Assembly (NCBI GenBank): GCA_964471555.1
Contig: CAYYGM010000175.1
Span: forward strand, 1-7,733
Direction: 5' to 3'
DNA: 7,733 bases
Source of the DNA: JADLFV01 sp964471555
Lineage (GTDB): Bacteria > Planctomycetota > Phycisphaerae > Phycisphaerales > Phycisphaeraceae
Shown: positions 1 through 5,885 of the stretch, piece after piece
Position numbering within the stretch: the first letter of the stretch is position 1
How the letters are laid out: each line of letters opens with the position of its first letter
The notes under the pieces: model-generated
The model's input: the letters and a program-made list of their open reading frames with translations, nothing else
Databases searched by the model: none
Told to the model about the DNA's origin: nothing
Made by a program: the position numbers and the translations under genes

Positions 1-119
1 TGCGCCAGTGAGGCGAATTTTAGATTTTAGAATTTAGATTTGCGATTGGAAGACACCATGCGGACTGTACGCAAACAATCGCAAATTGCAATTCGCAATT
101 CGCAAATCAACAATTCTGT
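1..119. repeat. AT-rich iterated-word repeat with inverted arms, downstream of korB
   Basis: The stretch is far more AT-rich than its surroundings and built from iterated words: GATTTTAGATTTTAGAATTT-like on the left (from about 23) and GCAATTCGCAATTCGCAAAT on the right (about 87-107). A perfect 11-bp inverted repeat, ATTTGCGATTG at 38-48 and CAATCGCAAAT at 76-86, lets the middle fold into a hairpin. It ends a few bases before the korB stop codon, so in transcript terms it is the 3' flank of the korAB operon and may help end or protect that mRNA. That role is inferred. The left boundary may lie outside the window. No gene is visible here. Confidence 0.6.
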
Positions 120-126
120 CCGCGCT

Positions 127-1176
127 TTACACGTGCAGGCCGTGCGGGGCGTCGCTGGACTCGATCTCGTACACGTCACCGGCGTTGAACAGTTTCTCCA
201 GCGTGCCTTCGCCGCGGATTTTCTTTGCTTCCTCGATCTGCTGGGTCAGCAGGTCTTCGTAGCAGTCGTCGTCCATCTGGTAGAACACGCCCATCGGCTC
301 GGGGAAGCCTTCGTCAACGCGCAACCTGCTCAGCGTGAAAGCCAGCTTCTCGTCGTGCTCGTCGTGGAAGATCAGGTCGTCCTCCTTGACGCCCGACTCG
401 TTCAGCAACACAACCTCGGGCTTCTGTTCGCTGGTCATGCGAACACCCCTGTCGCGATTCTTGCCGAAGATCAGCGGCTTGCCGTGCTCGAGGCGGAGGA
501 TGTTCTCTTCCTTGGCGTCCTTCTCGGTGGCATAACGGAAGGCGAAGTGGTTGAAGACGTTGCAGTCCTGGTAGATTTCGATGAAAGCCGAGCCCTTGTG
601 CGCGGCGGCCCGTTCGAGCACCTTGGCCAGGTCGGGATCGACATCGACGCAGCGGGCGACGAAGCTTGCCTCGGCGGCCAGCGCCACCGACAGCGGCGTC
701 AGGGGCAGATCGAGCGAACCCTGCGGCGAGGACGGGGTCTTTTTGCCTTCTTCAGAGGTCGGCGAATACTGGCCCTTGGTCAGGCCGTAGATGCGGTTGT
801 TGAACAGCAGGATCTTGACATTGACGTTGCGGCGGAGCACGTGCAGCAGGTGGTTGCCGCCGATGGAAAGACCATCGCCGTCGCCGGTGACGACCCAGAC
901 GTTGAGGTCGGGGTTGGCGATCCTGACGCCGGTGGCAATGGCGGTGGCACGGCCGTGGATGGTGTGGAAGCCGTAGGTGCTCATGTAGTAGGGGAAGCGT
1001 GATGAGCAGCCGATGCCGGCCACAAAGACGCTGTTGTGGCGGGTGGCATTGACCTTGGCCAGCACGCGCTTGACCTGGTTGAGGATGGCGTAATCCCCGC
1101 AGCCGGGGCACCAGCGCACGTCCTGGTCGGAAGCGAAATCCTTGGCGGTCAACACGGGTAATGGTTTTTCAGCCAC
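127..1176 (-). CDS. korB: 2-oxoglutarate (2-oxoacid):ferredoxin oxidoreductase, beta subunit
   Basis: This is the thiamine-diphosphate (ThDP) and [4Fe-4S] subunit of the cytoplasmic enzyme that converts 2-oxoglutarate plus CoA to succinyl-CoA, CO2 and reduced ferredoxin. From the GTG start it has 349 residues. The N-terminal WCPGCGDY motif supplies Cys23 and Cys26; GIGCSSR supplies Cys57 and YQDC Cys205, giving four likely cluster ligands. The ThDP/Mg site is GDGDGLSIGGN (about 98-108) followed by NNRIYGLTKGQYSPTS (about 126-141). The sequence closely follows mycobacterial KorB from memory. The GTG at 1176 is chosen because AGGA lies 7 nt upstream; a TTG two codons earlier has that AGGA only 2 nt away. 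It follows korA on the same strand after 153 bp that hold a repeat element. The C-terminal 30 or so residues look like a small extension. 2-Oxoglutarate is the likely substrate by family, but other 2-oxoacids cannot be excluded. Confidence 0.93.
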   Translation of the reverse strand: MAEKPLPVLTAKDFASDQDVRWCPGCGDYAILNQVKRVLAKVNATRHNSVFVAGIGCSSRFPYYMSTYGFHTIHGRATAIATGVRIANPDLNVWVVTGDGDGLSIGGNHLLHVLRRNVNVKILLFNNRIYGLTKGQYSPTSEEGKKTPSSPQGSLDLPLTPLSVALAAEASFVARCVDVDPDLAKVLERAAAHKGSAFIEIYQDCNVFNHFAFRYATEKDAKEENILRLEHGKPLIFGKNRDRGVRMTSEQKPEVVLLNESGVKEDDLIFHDEHDEKLAFTLSRLRVDEGFPEPMGVFYQMDDDCYEDLLTQQIEEAKKIRGEGTLEKLFNAGDVYEIESSDAPHGLHV

Positions 1177-1183
1177 GATCAAA

Positions 1184-1187
1184 TCCT
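1184..1187 (-). promoter_or_regulatory. Ribosome binding site deciding the korB start
   Basis: On the minus strand AGGA is followed by 7 nt and then GTG at 1176. The same AGGA is only 2 nt from the upstream TTG at 1182, too close for normal initiation, so it favours the GTG start. Confidence 0.55.
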
Positions 1188-1206
1188 GTGTTCGTATTCA
1201 ACAACT

Positions 1207-1315
1207 CAATCAAACCGATTTCACCACAGAGGACGCAGAGAGCACAGAGAGGAGCAACATGGGGTTTGATTGCATTTGTGTCTTACTCTGTGTCCTCTGT
1301 GTCCTCTGCGGTGAA
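1207..1315. repeat. CACAGAG-word inverted-repeat element between korA and korB
   Basis: The left arm begins TTCACCACAGAGGACGCAGA at 1220 and runs to 1251. The right arm (1286-1315) ends GTCCTCTGCGGTGAA and is its imperfect reverse complement, so 1220-1315 can fold into a long hairpin. Both arms are tandem copies of a CAGAGGACR-like word. A second perfect 10-bp inverted pair, CAATCAAACC (1207-1216) and GGTTTGATTG (1263-1272), could form a competing fold. It carries no ORF of its own and no clear target-site duplication. From memory, very similar words are scattered through genomes of many environmental bacteria; I could not search. It occupies most of the gap inside the korAB operon. Confidence 0.8.
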
Positions 1316-1329
1316 TGTTTTGTTTGCGA

Positions 1330-3312
1330 TCAACTCTCGTGCGTTTCCTGAGCCACACCCACGGGGGCGGCATGAAAATCGTAGTCCTGATCTTCCAGTT
1401 TCACCTGGTGATGGTGCGGCATCAGGTATTCACGATCGCCGAACTTGTCAGCCAGCATCAAGTCGATGGCCTGCTCGATTTCCTCGACGAGGAAAGGCTT
1501 GCCCTGCACCTTGTTGAGGCCGCGGGCGTCGATGAGGAACTTGCCGCGGATCAACAGGCGCAGTTGCCCGGTGTTCAGCTCGGGGATCAGGACGCGTTTG
1601 AAGCGCTTCAGCAGCGAGCCGAGGTTGTTCGGCATCGGATGCAGGTAGCGCAGATGCGCAGCCGAGACGCTCTTGCCCTTCTTTTGCGCCCGCGCCACGG
1701 CCGTGTGGATCGAGCCATAGGTGCCGCCCCAGCCCAGCACAAGCAGATCGCCCGAGTCGGGACCAAAGGTCGTCTGATCGGGGATGAACCTGGCCACGCG
1801 GTCGATCTTTTCCTTGCGCAGCATAGTCATCAACTGGTGATTTTCGGGGTCGTAGCTGACGTTGCCGGTGATGTGCTGTTTTTCCAGGCCGCCGATGCGA
1901 TGTTCGAGGCCCTCGATGCCGGGGATGGCCCAGGGACGGGCGAGGTTTTCATCGCGGTTATAGGCATGGAACTGGCCGTTGGCCGTCGGATGTTTGACGG
2001 GAATCGCTTCAAACTTGCGGGGGTCGGGGATCAGCCAGGGCTCGGAGCCGTTGGCGATGTAACCGTCGGCCATCAGGCACACGGGGGCCATGTGGCGCAG
2101 AGCGATGCGCACCGCTTCGATGGCGGCATCGAAGCAGTCACCCGGGGATTGCGGCGCGATCAGCACCACGGGCGCGTCACCGTTGCGGCCGAACATGCAC
2201 TGCAGCAGATCGGATTGCTCGGTCTTGGTGGGCAGACCGGTGGAAGGCCCGCCGCGCTGCACGTTGACGATGACCAATGGCAGTTCGGTCATCACCGCCA
2301 AGCCGATCGCTTCGCTCTTGAGCGCGATGCCCGGGCCGGAGGTGCCGGTGACGCCGATCTGACCAGCGAAGGAGCAGCCGATGGCGGCACAAACCGCGGC
2401 GATCTCATCTTCCGCCTGGAAGGTCTTGACGCCGAAGTGGCGCTGGGCAGCCAGAGCGTGCAACAGGTTGCTGGCCGGGGTGATGGGATAGCCGCAGTAG
2501 CAAATGGTTTTTTCCGCCAACTTGCCCGCGGTGATCAGTCCCATGGCCAGGGCTTCAGCGCCGGTGACCTTGCGATACTTGCCGGGTGTGATCGGAGCAC
2601 GGGCCACGTGGTAGCGCACCGGGAACATCTCGGCCGTCTCGCCGAAGTAGTAGCCGGCCTTGAGCGTCTTGATGTTCGCTTCGGCGACGTGCGGCAGTTT
2701 CTTCTTCTCGCCGAAGAAACGATTGAGATACTTGATCGTCTGATCGAGCGGGCGATCGAACAGCCAGTAGGCGATGCCCAGGGCGTACATGTTCTTGCAG
2801 CGGCCGACGTCCTTGGCGCTCATGCCGGTGTCCGCCAGAGCTTCTTCGTTCAGTCGCGTGATGGGCACCTTGAACAGTTGATAGCGCGTCAGGTACTGCG
2901 CATCGTCCAGCGGGGTGTAGCCTTCGGGATAGCCGGCCTTGCGCAGGTTGACCTTGTTGAACTCATCCTCGTTGGCGATGACCACGCCGCCGGGCTCGAC
3001 GTCGTCGATGTGGGCTTTGAAGGCTGCGGGGTTCATGGCCACCAGGGCGTTGACCGTGTCGCCGGGCGTGAAGATGTCTTCCGCGGCGAAGTGAATCTGG
3101 AACCCGCTGACCCCCGGCACCGTGCCGGCGGGAGCGCGAATCTCGGCCGGGTAGTCCGGCAAAGTCGCCACGTCGTTGCCGATGATGGCCGAGGTATCGG
3201 TGAACTGCGTGCCGGCAAGTTGCATGCCGTCGCCGGAGTCGCCGGCAAAGCGGATCACCGCACTGAGAAGGTCTTGATGTGGATGGGAGTCACTGGGCGA
3301 TTCGGTGGGCAT
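1330..3312 (-). CDS. korA: 2-oxoglutarate (2-oxoacid):ferredoxin oxidoreductase, fused gamma-alpha subunit
   Basis: This is the large subunit that pairs with KorB; it joins the gamma domain to the pyruvate:ferredoxin oxidoreductase-like alpha domain in 660 residues, the usual size for the two-subunit KorAB type. The gamma domain spans about 18-200 and opens with IRFAGDSGDGMQ (20-31), followed by YPAEIRAPAGTVPGVSGFQI (54-73). The alpha domain starts near 250, with YPITPAS (275-281), EDE (301-303), TSGPG (324-328) and QRGGPSTGLPT (352-362), the conserved ThDP and substrate-contact region of the superfamily. The C-terminal transketolase-like domain runs from about 480 to 640. No ferredoxin-like [4Fe-4S] domain is present, consistent with this class. 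The ATG at 3312 has GGGAGG 9 nt upstream and a strong promoter about 50-75 bp upstream. It is the first gene of the operon and is followed by korB. Confidence 0.95.
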   Translation of the reverse strand: MPTESPSDSHPHQDLLSAVIRFAGDSGDGMQLAGTQFTDTSAIIGNDVATLPDYPAEIRAPAGTVPGVSGFQIHFAAEDIFTPGDTVNALVAMNPAAFKAHIDDVEPGGVVIANEDEFNKVNLRKAGYPEGYTPLDDAQYLTRYQLFKVPITRLNEEALADTGMSAKDVGRCKNMYALGIAYWLFDRPLDQTIKYLNRFFGEKKKLPHVAEANIKTLKAGYYFGETAEMFPVRYHVARAPITPGKYRKVTGAEALAMGLITAGKLAEKTICYCGYPITPASNLLHALAAQRHFGVKTFQAEDEIAAVCAAIGCSFAGQIGVTGTSGPGIALKSEAIGLAVMTELPLVIVNVQRGGPSTGLPTKTEQSDLLQCMFGRNGDAPVVLIAPQSPGDCFDAAIEAVRIALRHMAPVCLMADGYIANGSEPWLIPDPRKFEAIPVKHPTANGQFHAYNRDENLARPWAIPGIEGLEHRIGGLEKQHITGNVSYDPENHQLMTMLRKEKIDRVARFIPDQTTFGPDSGDLLVLGWGGTYGSIHTAVARAQKKGKSVSAAHLRYLHPMPNNLGSLLKRFKRVLIPELNTGQLRLLIRGKFLIDARGLNKVQGKPFLVEEIEQAIDLMLADKFGDREYLMPHHHQVKLEDQDYDFHAAPVGVAQETHES

Positions 3313-3359
3313 TCTGGCTCGCCTCCCGCGGCGAAGGGCGGTGTATGGATAATCGAATC

Positions 3360-3388
3360 ATTCTACGTTGCTGAATCGACAATGCCAA
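3360..3388 (-). promoter_or_regulatory. Sigma70-type promoter for korAB
   Basis: Reading the minus strand, TTGGCA (3388-3383) is separated by exactly 17 nt from TAGAAT (3365-3360). Each hexamer matches the consensus at 5 of 6 positions. Transcription would begin near 3353, leaving a leader of about 40 nt that contains the GGGAGG ribosome binding site of korA at 3327-3322. This is the best promoter match in the window. Confidence 0.6.
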
Positions 3389-3410
3389 TTGCTAAGGCAA
3401 GAAAAGGGGT

Positions 3411-3503
3411 GAGGGGTGAGGGGGTGAAGGGGTGAGGCTTGAGGCCTGAGGGGTGCGGTTGATGTCTCAAGCCTCAAGCCTTCCCCCCTCCAGCCTTCCC
3501 CCA
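3411..3503. repeat. Purine-rich/pyrimidine-rich GGGGTGAGG and CTTGAGGC word repeat with hairpin
   Basis: The left half is stuttering GGGGTGAGGGGTGAGG-type purine sequence, then GAGGCTTGAGGCCTGAGG. The right half is the pyrimidine counterpart, CTCAAGCCTCAAGCC and then CTTCCCCC repeated after a short CTCCAG. A perfect 10-bp pair, AGGCTTGAGG (3435-3444) and CCTCAAGCCT (3472-3481), is extended outward by GGGG/CCCC pairing with one mismatch. It lies between the divergent korA promoter and mpg, ending right before the mpg promoter-like TACACT. It encodes nothing convincing; an open frame through it is an N-terminal read-through of mpg. Confidence 0.7.
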
Positions 3504-3504
3504 T

Positions 3505-3510
3505 TACACT
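3505..3510 (+). promoter_or_regulatory. Possible -10 element of a leaderless mpg transcript
   Basis: TACACT fits the TANNNT form of a -10 box and ends 8 nt before the mpg ATG, which would put the transcription start at or next to the start codon. No Shine-Dalgarno sequence precedes that ATG, and no convincing -35 is visible because the upstream bases are the pyrimidine-rich repeat. The same hexamer sits 7 nt before the pgsA start. Confidence 0.4.
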
Positions 3511-3518
3511 GCCTCGCT

Positions 3519-4148
3519 ATGGACCGTCGGCCCGCACGAACTTTCTTCCGCCGCGACCCGGTGGCCCTGGCCCGGGCCCTGCTCGGTCAGCGGCTGGTCC
3601 GTATCCTGGACGACGGCCAGCGGCTGGCGGGCACCATCGTGGAAACCGAGGCCTATCTGGGCCTAAATGACGCTGCCGCCCACACCTATCGCGGCCGCAA
3701 AACCGCCCGGAACGCCTCCATGTGGCTCGATGGGGGCCATGCCTACGTCTATTTCACCTATGGGATGCACTACTGCTGCAACGTGGTGGCCCAGGGGCCG
3801 GGTAAGCCCACGGCTGTGCTGCTGCGGGCCATCGAGCCGACCGAGGGCCTGGAGGCGATGTTCCAGCGGCGACCGGCCGCCAAACGCCCCCGCGACCTCT
3901 GCTCCGGCCCGGCCAAGCTCTGTGCCGCCTTGGAGATCGACCGGAATCTGGATGGCGAAGATCTGCAAACCAGCGATCGGCTGTTCATCGAGCAACTTCG
4001 TGCCCGCACGCTGCCCTCAACCGCCATCGCCGCCTCCCCGCGCATCGGCGTGGACTATGCCGGGGACTGGGCGCAGAAACCGCTGCGTTTTTTCTGCCCG
4101 CATAATCTTTACGTGAGCCGCTTTACACCCCACCCCAAGTCGGGGTAA
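3519..4148 (+). CDS. mpg: 3-methyladenine/alkyladenine DNA glycosylase (AAG/MPG family)
   Basis: This base-excision-repair enzyme cleaves the N-glycosidic bond of alkylated or deaminated purines such as 3-methyladenine and hypoxanthine, leaving an abasic site. It has 209 residues, normal for bacterial members. Aligned from memory to human AAG, the key residues are all present: VETEAYLG holds the catalytic Glu44 (human E125) and Tyr46 (Y127); His55 matches H136; YVYFTYGM holds the intercalating Tyr78 (Y159); Asn88 matches N169 and Arg103 R182. LCSGPAKLC and the C-terminal AGDWAQKPLRFF are further family signatures. The ATG at 3519 is chosen because the homologous region begins just after it; an in-frame ATG at 3453 would add 22 residues translated from the low-complexity repeat. 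It diverges from korA, and the next gene lies 67 bp downstream. Confidence 0.94.
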   Translation: MDRRPARTFFRRDPVALARALLGQRLVRILDDGQRLAGTIVETEAYLGLNDAAAHTYRGRKTARNASMWLDGGHAYVYFTYGMHYCCNVVAQGPGKPTAVLLRAIEPTEGLEAMFQRRPAAKRPRDLCSGPAKLCAALEIDRNLDGEDLQTSDRLFIEQLRARTLPSTAIAASPRIGVDYAGDWAQKPLRFFCPHNLYVSRFTPHPKSG

Positions 4149-4151
4149 GCT
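4122..4151 (+). promoter_or_regulatory. Possible promoter for the S1-domain gene
   Basis: TTTACA (4122-4127, 5 of 6 to TTGACA) is followed after 18 nt by TAAGCT (4146-4151, a TANNNT match). It overlaps the end of mpg and would start transcription near 4158, giving a leader of about 58 nt before the ATG at 4216. The -10 match is weak. Confidence 0.35.
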
Positions 4152-4215
4152 AACTGGTTCAATCCTGGTGTGCGACGCCTCCTGGAGCGAACATTCCGGG
4201 GGCTGGTGGGATTCC

Positions 4216-5787
4216 ATGACCTCGGTACCAAACCCCAACGACTCGTCTAACTCCTCTCCTCTTTCCGCTGACGAACAATTGCAGCGTGAGATTGAAGCCG
4301 CGCTGGGCGATCAATCCATCGAGCAATTGATGGAGCAGGCCTCGCCCCCCCCGGAAGGTAAAGCCCAAGGTGCTGGCGACCCCGCGTCCGCAGAGCAGGA
4401 GGAAGCACCCCCTGAAATTCACCACGAGTTTCGCCGCGGCCGCATTGCCGCCATCCGTGGCGATGACGTGTTCGTCGAAGTGACCGGCGAAGACGCCAAG
4501 ATGCAGGGCCTCGTGCCGCTAAGCCAGTTCGATCGCCCGCCGCGACTGGGCTCGATCATGGACTTCGTGCTCGATCACATTGACGAGAAGGAAGGTCTGA
4601 TCTACCTCTCGCGCGAAGGGGCCGTCAGCCGCGCCACCTGGCAGCAGCTCACCCGCGGCGCAGTCGTCGAAGCCCGCGCCGTCGCCACCAACAAGGGCGG
4701 CCTCGACCTGGAAATGATCGGCGGCATCCGTGCCTTCATGCCCGCCAGCCAGATCGATCTGCACCACGTCGATCACCTCGAGTCGCTGGTCGGCCAGAAA
4801 CTCGAAGGCGTCGTGCAGGAAATCGACCGCAAGTCCAAGCGCGTCGTGCTCTCTCGCCGCCAGTTGCTTCATGACCGGCAGGAACAGGCCAGGAAGCACA
4901 TCATGGGCGAGCTCGAGGTCGGCCAGATCCGCGAAGGCAAAGTCACCAACCTCGCCCAGTTCGGCGCGTTCGTTGATCTCGGCGGGGTTGACGGCCTGAT
5001 CCACGTCACCGACCTGAGCTACAGCCACGTTGATGATCCCTCGCAGATCGTGCAGACCGGCCAGACCGTGCAGGTCAAGGTGCTCAAGATCGACATGGAA
5101 AAAGGCCGCATCAGCCTCGGCCTCAAACAGGTCCAGCCTGATCCCTGGTCCTCCATCACGCAGCGCATCAAGGTCGGCGACCAGGTCTCCGCCCGCGTCC
5201 TGCGCACGGCCAGCTTCGGCGCGTTCGTCGAACTCGAGCCCGGCGTTGAAGGTCTGCTGCCCATCAGCGAGATGAGCTGGAAGCGCATCGGCAAGGCGGA
5301 AGACGTCGTCAAGCTCAACGAGGTGATCAACCTCAAAGTCCTGAGCATCGAGCCGGCCAAGCATCGCCTGACGCTCAGCCTCAAGCAGTCGCAGGGTGAT
5401 CCCTGGATGGGCGCCGAGCACACCTATGCCCGCGGCAGCATGGTTGACGGCAAGGTGATCGCCCTGACCGACTTCGGCGCGTTTGTGGAGTTGGTGGCGG
5501 GCGTCGAGGGCCTGGTGCACATCTCCGAACTGTCACACGAGCACGTCAAGCAGGTCTCCGACGTCTTGCAGGTCGGTGATGTCAAGCAGTTCCGCGTGTT
5601 GGAGGTCAACGAGGAGGACCGCAAGATCCGCCTCTCGCTCAAGCAGCCGATCCAGCGTGAGGAATCGCATCACGCTCACCATGGCAAGCCGCAGGCCGCC
5701 CGTCGCAAGCCCCCATCCAACCTCAAGGGCGGCATGGACGTCGGCGGCATCGGCCTGGGCAACCTCTCCCTCGACGACCTGAAATAA
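4216..5787 (+). CDS. S1 RNA-binding domain protein, ribosomal protein S1-like (five S1 domains)
   Basis: A 523-residue protein made almost wholly of S1 (OB-fold) RNA-binding domains at about 70-137, 145-218, 233-305, 319-391 and 404-477. The last three are the most typical, each with a FGAFVxL strand, a GLxxxxxxS turn and a closing xSLKQ or LGLKQ. The first two are more divergent, as expected for the ribosome-contacting half of ribosomal protein S1, which helps bind mRNA to the 30S subunit. An acidic, low-complexity N-terminus (1-66) precedes them, and a His- and Arg/Lys-rich tail ends in GLGNLSLDDLK. The ATG at 4216 is favoured; a GTG at 4168 would add 16 residues but lacks a ribosome binding site. 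A GGTGGGA stretch ends 4 nt before the ATG and may be a weak site. It may be the cell's main S1 (rpsA) or a paralogue: E. coli S1 has six domains, other bacteria fewer. Confidence 0.88.
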   Translation: MTSVPNPNDSSNSSPLSADEQLQREIEAALGDQSIEQLMEQASPPPEGKAQGAGDPASAEQEEAPPEIHHEFRRGRIAAIRGDDVFVEVTGEDAKMQGLVPLSQFDRPPRLGSIMDFVLDHIDEKEGLIYLSREGAVSRATWQQLTRGAVVEARAVATNKGGLDLEMIGGIRAFMPASQIDLHHVDHLESLVGQKLEGVVQEIDRKSKRVVLSRRQLLHDRQEQARKHIMGELEVGQIREGKVTNLAQFGAFVDLGGVDGLIHVTDLSYSHVDDPSQIVQTGQTVQVKVLKIDMEKGRISLGLKQVQPDPWSSITQRIKVGDQVSARVLRTASFGAFVELEPGVEGLLPISEMSWKRIGKAEDVVKLNEVINLKVLSIEPAKHRLTLSLKQSQGDPWMGAEHTYARGSMVDGKVIALTDFGAFVELVAGVEGLVHISELSHEHVKQVSDVLQVGDVKQFRVLEVNEEDRKIRLSLKQPIQREESHHAHHGKPQAARRKPPSNLKGGMDVGGIGLGNLSLDDLK

Positions 5788-5847
5788 CCCCCGCAAGTGT
5801 TCCCCTGCGCGATCGTGGCCGCTGCGTTTTTTATGTGGCGCCGCGAC

Positions 5848-5878
5848 TTGTCGCGTTCTGCGTCCCTGCCGTTACACT
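5848..5878 (+). promoter_or_regulatory. Possible leaderless promoter of pgsA
   Basis: TACACT (5873-5878) ends 7 nt before the GTG at 5886, so transcription would begin at about the start codon. TTGTCG (5848-5853) is a possible -35 at 19-nt spacing, matching 4 of 6. A small perfect palindrome, CGCGAC-TT-GTCGCG (5842-5855), overlaps that -35 and could be an operator or chance. No Shine-Dalgarno sequence is present. Confidence 0.4.
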
Positions 5879-5885
5879 ATCACTC

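Noticed and set aside
40..1002. Long open frame antisense to korB
   Set aside because: It begins in the AT-rich repeat and runs opposite clear KorB motifs, with no domain of its own.
1220..1315. Insertion sequence or CRISPR-like array between korA and korB
   Set aside because: There is no transposase, no clear target-site duplication and no regularly spaced repeat-spacer pattern; it is a fold-back small repeat.
1315..3435. A 706-codon open frame antisense to korA
   Set aside because: It mirrors korA exactly, has a low-complexity composition typical of the reverse frame of a GC-rich gene, and shows no recognisable domain. korA itself has strong motifs, a ribosome binding site and a promoter.
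3453..3518. N-terminal extension of mpg from the ATG at 3453
   Set aside because: The 22 extra residues are translated from the low-complexity repeat and homology begins after 3519.
4168..4215. GTG at 4168 as the start of the S1-domain gene
   Set aside because: It has no ribosome binding site and adds 16 residues not expected in S1-like proteins; it remains possible.
4519..5520. Long open frame antisense to the S1-domain gene
   Set aside because: A shadow of the opposite strand; its repeated Asp/Leu/Ala-rich sequence is the reverse reading of the S1 repeats.
5792..5832. T6 run (5827-5832) after the S1 gene as an intrinsic terminator
   Set aside because: Only a 4-bp stem (CGCA/TGCG at 5792-5809) precedes it, and it ends well before the T-run, so no convincing GC stem adjoins the Ts.
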